Shown here: positions 58,194-64,000 of the stretch, one piece after another | How positions within the stretch are numbered: the first letter of the stretch is position 1 | Layout: each line of letters begins with the position of its first letter | Source: Gymnopus androsaceus JB14 | Lineage: Eukaryota; Basidiomycota; Agaricomycetes; Agaricales; Omphalotaceae | Direction: 5' to 3' | Assembly (NCBI GenBank): GCA_009733575.1 | Contig: ML769528.1 | Span: forward strand, 1 to 64,000 | DNA length: 64,000 nucleotides | Made by a program: the position numbers and the translations under genes | Notes under the pieces: generated by a model | Database searches by the model: none | What the model was told of the DNA's origin: nothing | The model's input: only the letters and a program-made list of their open reading frames with translations

Positions 58194-59340
58194 TCACATC
58201 AATGCCTCCCGCGCAAACAGATAAAAGGTCGGCAAGTCTTCCGCGCAAGCTTTAACATGGTCCAGCTCAATCTTGGACATCACTTCGAGCAGCTCTGGTG
58301 ACGTGAGAGCGTCAAGCCATTCACTATGGGGAGTAAGTCCAGGACTATTGTCGATCTTAGGATAGTCCCGCTCTGAAAGAGTATAAGCTTCATTCAGGGT
58401 GTTCGATAGGAACCGCAGCACGTCCAAAGCTGGGGCAAAGGTAGGAACTGAGAAACAGCATCGAACCTCTCGGCAAATTTCGTTTGGAAGAAAAGATTCC
58501 GAGAACAGGTGCTTTCCATCTGTCTATCGAATAGACAATTCATCTCGTCTTGGCGTTTCTCGGGTTGGGGAGAGAAATACGCTTTTTCTTCGTTGAAAAA
58601 GAGCACATACATGAGAATCCACCAAACAGACTCTAGATCGAGCAAAGAATTATAGGCAAAGGGAGGTGGAGGTGGTTTCTTGTTGTTAGGAGCAGAAACA
58701 TCGACTTTCCGCGGTTTGTAATCTGGGGTGTATCTCAATGGCTGTCGATGAGTTGTGGTTGTACGAGGTCGGGGCTGGAACAGATAGGCATGAGACAGAG
58801 TTTCAGCCGCCATGAAGTAGGGAGTACCCTGAACATGAATGCGTCAGTCACACTCAATGTCGACGAGAGGCCATTTACTGCGTATTTCATGTGCGATATC
58901 GCTAGCGCGGAGTTTGGTATACTCGAAGTCACCCAGAAGGCCCCTTGACCCTTCCGCATACCAATAGACATTGCCCGCACTTAGGTCACGATGAACCCAG
59001 CCAGCATTATAAAGGATAACTAGAACTAGATAGGGATTCAGAACGGGAGGCAAGATGGACAAGAGTGATAACAATACTCACCCCAGATCACGCCTTCCAT
59101 CTAACGAAAAATGTCCCCCAGATTTCGCTCATCATAAACAGTAGTAGCGTATACCTTGAAAACGACCCGGTAGTGGTACCTGGCATGGACGGAACGTTCG
59201 CTTTGTTAGGTGATTGGTCAACAACCATGCGACTCGGAGGCGATATCGTTTGTTGTTGTGAATTTGGCGGTGGTCAAGAATTGATAGACTGCGAAATGGA
59301 ATCTCGGTCAGAGGGGAGAGCGAGGCGACGACTTTGAGTC
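58194..59340 (-). pseudogene. FunK1-like protein kinase, C-terminal lobe, with a premature stop
   Basis: The catalytic lobe reads GWVHRDLSAGNVYWY (about 59000; HRD and N of the catalytic loop), GDFEYTKL (DFG-position DFE, about 58940), PYFMAAETLSHAY (58810) and LESVWWILMYVLFF (58620). It ends in a helical tail closed at 58194. Upstream of an intron near 59080, HYRVVFKVYATTVYDERNLG gives the preceding lobe, but TAG at 59101-59103 interrupts it. Further exon-like pieces on the same strand (LLRRVFGYQNLR near 59880 and VYATSIIETVGNFPG near 59715) may be the N-terminal part, extending the gene to about 59920. It differs from the kinase at 50.4 kb and is not its duplicate. Confidence 0.75.
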
Positions 59341-61015
59341 AAAGGACTGAAGAGAATCATCCGAGTGGCAGGATATGAACTTCAAAGCATTTTTCATCAG
59401 CCTACAAGTCACAATAGTGAAGTCAAGTTGCGGATAATGTTCAAAGGCCGGGGATAAAATAAAATATATACAAGAGTCAACTCCTAAATATTCAGTTTCT
59501 GAGACCAAAGCAGCTTCCAAGGGAAGCTCTCTTCTTTAAGCATGGACGGACTGCTTGGACAGCCTTGAAAGCGAGTTTTTCTGTATACATGAGTTGAAGG
59601 CACAGCTCAAAGTCGTATCACATACGTGAAGACATAATAAGGATCATGTTATAATCCTCAGCAGTAAAAGCCTGAGTACCAGGAAAATTTCCAACTGTTT
59701 CAATGATCGAAGTTGCGTAGACTTTATGTGAAGATTAAATAAATAGTTATAGGGAGTGATTGAAAGACGTACACTCTGCAATTTCTTCCATCAGTAGCAT
59801 TTTTGAATCACTGTTCATTGATTCGACAATCAGAGAAGAGCTATCTGTACGGAGATTTTGGTAACCAAAGACACGACGAAGCAGTGGCACTTGCATTAGA
59901 GAAAGAAGGCTTTAGCGCGCACCGCGTGCCTCACTTGCTTTTAAATTGACGATAAGCGCTGGGTTTCTTTTTCTTCGACCGCCAAACATAGAATATTAGA
60001 AATTGTTTTCAGGTATGTCTACGATCTCGTCCAATCTGTCATTCATCGTACAACCATCCCATCCATCACAGGTCATTTAAATTCATCGGTGAAATCAGAT
60101 TCCGATAATACGAAGAAAGGCTTGTACTCCAATGAAATGTGGAACAGCGACAATTGAAGGAACGATACTATAATTCGCTAGGTGAGTACTTGATGTTCTG
60201 CATTAAGCCAAGAACTAACCAGCCCTTCTCCAAGGACCTACTCCTTCTCACTCTCCTTGTGTCTTTTCCTCGTGGTCTACATCCCAGGACAAGTCGTGTC
60301 AAACCGCTACAGCACCTTTGACGCCTGGGATGAATCTTGCCTTTGCAAGTGGCTATTGGAGCAGGGCATCATTTTACCCTAAGGCCTCAGGGCTGAAACC
60401 GTTCTTGTAGTAAACGCCGCTGGAAAGATTGGGAAGTGCAATAGCTTCGACAGAGATGTTAACATTGGTACCGCTGGTTAAAAGAGGCTTCTCAAGAGAT
60501 GGCTTAAGGGGCCCGTAGAATGTAGAGGATGAGGAATCCTGAAGATTCGATTACAAGAGCGAATTGAACATTTTGGCTTCTTCCATTAGTCTCCGGATGG
60601 AGCTGTTCCTCTTACTCGAAGGTATTGTTGTCGTACTTACCAAATACAGCCCGTATTTCATGGCCCTTCTGTACAAGTCCATCAAGGATACTTTGGGCTT
60701 AGCGTTTGTAGGGTCAGATAAACCTTCAAGGAACGCAAAAAACTTTGTCTCTTCACTGTTGCTCCGGATGGCCATTTAGCCACACTATGAGCAATTCAAT
60801 CAAAATCCTACCAAATAGAGTTCAGATGATATATGAAAATTCCCTTCAAAATTCTTGCGTGAATAATTTTTTCCATTTCCGGTGTGAAGGAAGTTTGTAC
60901 GTGAGGAGGGAAGACAAATAAAGTATACATCTAATAGTACAATCGGAATCAAACAAGACAACGAAAAGACCACCTCGAAGTACTAGTTTTAAAGAAAGTT
61001 TGTGTCATGAAGACA
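59341..61015. other. Possible kinase 5' exons and gene fragments
   Basis: 59590-59920 may hold N-terminal exons of the kinase relic. On the minus strand near 60390-60560 a piece reads NVNISVEAIALPNLSSGVYY and ends at TAA. 60551-60775 is a short open frame. None is recognised. The 55 bp dispersed repeat lies at 60818-60872. Confidence 0.4.
60818..60872 (+). repeat. 55 bp dispersed repeat, copy 2
   Basis: Same orientation as 42353-42407, with two mismatches. Sequence similarity stops abruptly on both sides. Confidence 0.85.
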
Positions 61016-63515
61016 TCAGTTGAAAAAATACTCCTCGGGAACGCCGCCACTTGGTCCACCTGCGTCATATCCGCTAGCTAAACCATGATTAGGAAAGGCG
61101 AAATTACTAGCACTACTAGCGATGACCTGGGTTGAGGTTGAGGTAGTAGGTGGTATAGCGAGAATATCAACACCCGTACTCATGGCACCGATACCGCCAG
61201 GATCGAAACCGTCGATGCCAGGACCTGGAGCAGCACCAGCACCGGTGCCAAAATGGACACTATTATGAGCCCATTGGGCTCCAAGATATGGCATAAAACC
61301 ATACTGGTGCTCATACTCAACCATGGGCGGCAAATCAGCTATGGCCTGCAAGTCATCATCAGTGTCATTGGGCTCAAGACCGACGAAAGTATCAAAGAAA
61401 CAGCGGTGGCGGGTACGGATGGTATGGTGGCTAGGTGCAGTAAAACCTCCTTCAGTCTCTTCGACATCAACTGGATCATCCTCGTAATAATCCAAGTCAT
61501 TAGAGCTCTTGTGCATGCTAATCAATGTCGACGACCCAAAGCTAAACGCGGCCACAGAGTCCAGGTCCAAATCCCGCCTACACCACTGACGAGGAGGGAG
61601 ATCATGTTTATGCCCACGACGTCTACGTTCACGCGCATTCCCGTCGCCCTCCTCTCTTCTCAACAAATACTCTCTCATCAACCGTATCTCCGTCAGCTTT
61701 GGAACAACTATTGACCAAATCGCAGCCAGGCCATGAACCAACTTTGGATCTGACGTGGGGTGTGGTCTTGGACGACGACGACGACGACTTGCAAACCTTA
61801 ATGAAGATTCTCGCAAACGGCGGGAGAGTATGACAGCGGGCTCGAACATAACCACGGGCTCTGTCATTGGTGATGATGGGAATGTCGCCGGCACTGCAGG
61901 ATTGTGGTAACCATAATTCGGGTGGTAGATGCGCGTGTTTGGGTCGAAATCCCCCCTGGTGACGCAGTATAAGTGGAACACCGAGAGGTTGGGAAGACGG
62001 AAGAGGAGGTTGGAAAAGTTCATTAGCTCATCCTGGAATAATCGTTCAGCAATCTGAATACGTGCAGGAGAAAAAAAAATAGACATACCTCGCTGGGATG
62101 GGGCCTCCCTTGACAGGAATAGTTGATTTTCAACTCTTCCAGACCCTGAAGCTTGGTAGCCACCGCATACATGATATCCATATCCCAGCCCTCCATACCA
62201 ATCTCAAGACACCGAAGCCTCGAAAGAAACGCGTTATCGAGCAGACGAAAGGCCGTTATACCATTGACATGGTTATATGGATGATCCAAAATCACTTGAT
62301 CCAGCTTCGGGCACGACTGCTGCAACGTCGAAATGAGAAATACTTCATGACCAGTGTATTTCTTCAGCTCTGGTGACAAAAGCCCGTGCCCGTAATGGAT
62401 AGGTACTCCATGGGCGCCACTGGGAACAGTGATATCAGGGATATACCCTACGATAGCAAGATGCTTCAAGGAAGGTGCGCAGTACAAAAGTAACAATGCA
62501 AGAGAGGTGCGTAGCGGATAATGATGAGGTTGCGCCCAGTCATGATAAGCGACCTTGAGATCTAGCTCCAAACATGGAAAGGACGATTCGTTTAGTAGCC
62601 TGGACTCGGACAACCAGATGGCTATGTCTTCGGTCCAATCGATACATAAACTCTGCAGTTGGGGAGACATTGGCATGAGATGGAACATGGCAGGATAGAT
62701 CTTCCATTTCGCGGTTGGAGGACTGGCACCGCTTCCTGACTCGGGAGATTAAACTTAAGCAGTAGGGGCTCCAGCGTCAGGAAACGAGTTCAAGTCGAAG
62801 TACTGTGTAGTACCGGAAATATTGCCCCTGATGATCAGTTCGACGAGAGCGTATTTTTCTTCGTCATTTTCTGACGTCCAAGCTGCATCATCGTCAGATT
62901 CGAAGCTCCGAATGAAGACCGAAGGCATCATGCAGCCCTCCACGGTGAAGGAACGCAGCCCCCTTAACTGAGAGAGAAGATGGTAGACGTCATCAGTGAG
63001 ACCGCATCCTCTGAACGCAAGACTTTTCAAGTTCTCAAATGACAGGATTCGGTCTCGAACGTCGGGAAATAGGTCCTTGCGCACTCTAGAGGGAAAAGTG
63101 GGAGAAGCCACAGTAGGATGATGGTCATTGGGAAATTCGTTCGAGGCTGAACTTAACGCTCGGAAGGAGGCTGATGCTGAGGTTCTGGAGCAAACTGAGC
63201 AGGTTCGGTCGACTGCAGGTTTGAGACTAGGATGCTGAACTTTATGATTCTATGCCACTATTAGTCGGAGGAAGCTCCAACGACTACCGATCTCGGGGAT
63301 GTCGTTAGGTTTAGGGTGGCAGAGCTACCATGCTTTTCCCAGAATGGCTCTCGGTTCAAAAAGTCGAAGGGGCTAGAAATCTGGACCTGTCGGTAGAGCA
63401 AGCGGATAGAGCAAGCATAAAAGGTTTTGAATACCAGCGCAACATGAAGCAGATCGGATGAACGGTGAAGATGGCTGAAAACTTCGATCAGAAGATCCAA
63501 AGGAAGTGCCTTCAA
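61016..63515 (-). CDS. F-box / leucine-rich repeat-like protein
   Basis: F-box proteins link substrates to SCF ubiquitin ligases. The start at 63515 opens an F-box-like motif (LPLDLLIEVFSHLHRSSDLL, then LVFKTFYACSIRLLYRQV). An exon with leucine-rich helices follows (SFENLKSLAFRGCGLTDD, 63030). A 78 bp intron (GTACTA ... GTCAG, about 62808-62731) removes the apparent TAA codons near 62755 in phase. The third exon (to about 62088) continues leucine-rich (LKHLAIVGYIPDI, LRCLEIGMEGWDMD). After a GTATGT intron the last exon (62031-61016) has NFSNLLFRLPNLSVFHLYCV, a basic SRRRRRPRPH patch and a glycine/proline-rich tail ending at TGA. All joins keep frame, so this gene looks intact. The substrate is unknown. 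Confidence 0.78.
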
Positions 63516-63776
63516 ACGAAGAGAGCTGGTAAGATACCGTCGATTATTACCATTCTGGATAGTCGTGGAACGAAAGAAAGATGAAAGGAACCGCGCGCGT
63601 CATTAACAATAGGTTATTGTCAATGCACGTGGCTGATAGAGAGTGCCCACAGCTTTGACCTTGTCTCGCTGAAGACTACAGTTTTCTGTCACTGTCAGCT
63701 GCTCAACTAACCATGGACCATCGACGAAAACTTGTACTCGCGCTTTCGACAGTCTGAATAAATTTCAAATGACGGC
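63516..63776. other. Upstream region of the F-box gene
   Basis: Lies between the F-box start and the 3' end of the next minus-strand gene. It would contain the F-box promoter; no definite motif is seen. Confidence 0.4.
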
Positions 63777-64000
63777 TCAGAGGCCTAAGGCCTCAGCTTC
63801 CTTCGCACAAGCGAACCAATAGTCGAAGCAGATTGCTCTAAACAGAGTGTATAGGTTAGAATCGAGGAAGAATCTTAGTAAAGAACAGAACGCACCAGTC
63901 TCGACTACTTGATTGCTCTCGTATCAAATCCCTCGTTCCCCAAGGCCCACAAACGCTCCCAAATCTCCCTCTTCTGGGTCATATTTGGGTGGTGGGGAGG
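63777..64000 (-). CDS. 3' end of an unidentified gene (runs off the window)
   Basis: The last exon (63777-63837) reads AICFDYWFACAKEAEALGL and stops at TGA. A 71 bp intron (63838-63908) separates it from the exon at 63909-64000, which reads REIWERLWALGNEGFDTRAI. The join is in phase and the sequence is well formed and helical. I do not recognise the family; most of the gene lies outside the window. Confidence 0.6.

Noticed and set aside
62731..62808. Premature TAA codons in the F-box gene
   Set aside because: They lie within a 78 bp GT..AG intron whose removal keeps the frame, so the gene is treated as intact.

Overview
This is a nuclear window from a basidiomycete, almost certainly an Agaricomycete (mushroom-forming fungus). 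The grounds are introns of about 46-60 bp with GT..AG ends, and a gene set typical of that class: FunK1-type kinases, a CxC2/KDZ transposase, a TET/JBP-like dioxygenase, a fungal CACTA (tnp2) transposase and HNH-type proteins. I cannot name the species.

Layout. 0-13 kb: a decayed KDZ transposase (minus strand), then two captured-looking host gene fragments (ribonucleotide reductase large subunit, minus; hybrid histidine kinase core, plus) bracketed by inverted copies of a ~440 bp repeat, then a TET/JBP-like 2-oxoglutarate dioxygenase gene with one in-frame stop. 13-26 kb: satellite DNA. A ~78 bp minisatellite is followed by four arrays of a 53 bp internally palindromic unit. Two arrays run in one orientation (A, B) and two in the other (C, D), mirrored around a long inverted repeat centred near 18.4 kb. 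A 1.59 kb Tc1-type element sits in the right half. 26-33 kb: an Agaricomycete-specific uncharacterised gene and several tandem repeats. 33-42 kb: a Crinkler-type nuclease-domain fragment, an Spt5-like KOW-repeat gene and a CACTA transposase gene, all on plus. 43-46 kb: two head-to-head genes of one HNH-type family. 47-50 kb: unidentified exons and a GH16 relic. 50-54 kb: a FunK1 kinase followed by a partial tandem copy. 54-60 kb: a broken tRNase Z gene and a second kinase relic, minus strand. 61-63.5 kb: an F-box/leucine-rich gene that reads as intact. The last 220 bp hold the 3' end of another minus-strand gene.

The main theme is decay. Most recognisable genes, including relatives of the normally essential RNR large subunit and tRNase Z, carry premature stops and/or frameshifts. 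The premature stops I could place are all compatible with C-to-T change, and several would lie in a TpCpG context. The window therefore looks like a mobile-element and satellite-rich, mutation-exposed region (or a degenerate duplicate) rather than a set of co-operating genes. The probably intact genes are the F-box gene, the Spt5-like gene (at least its first half) and the HNH genes. Single-base indels could partly be assembly errors; the substituted stops and multi-codon deletions are harder to explain that way.
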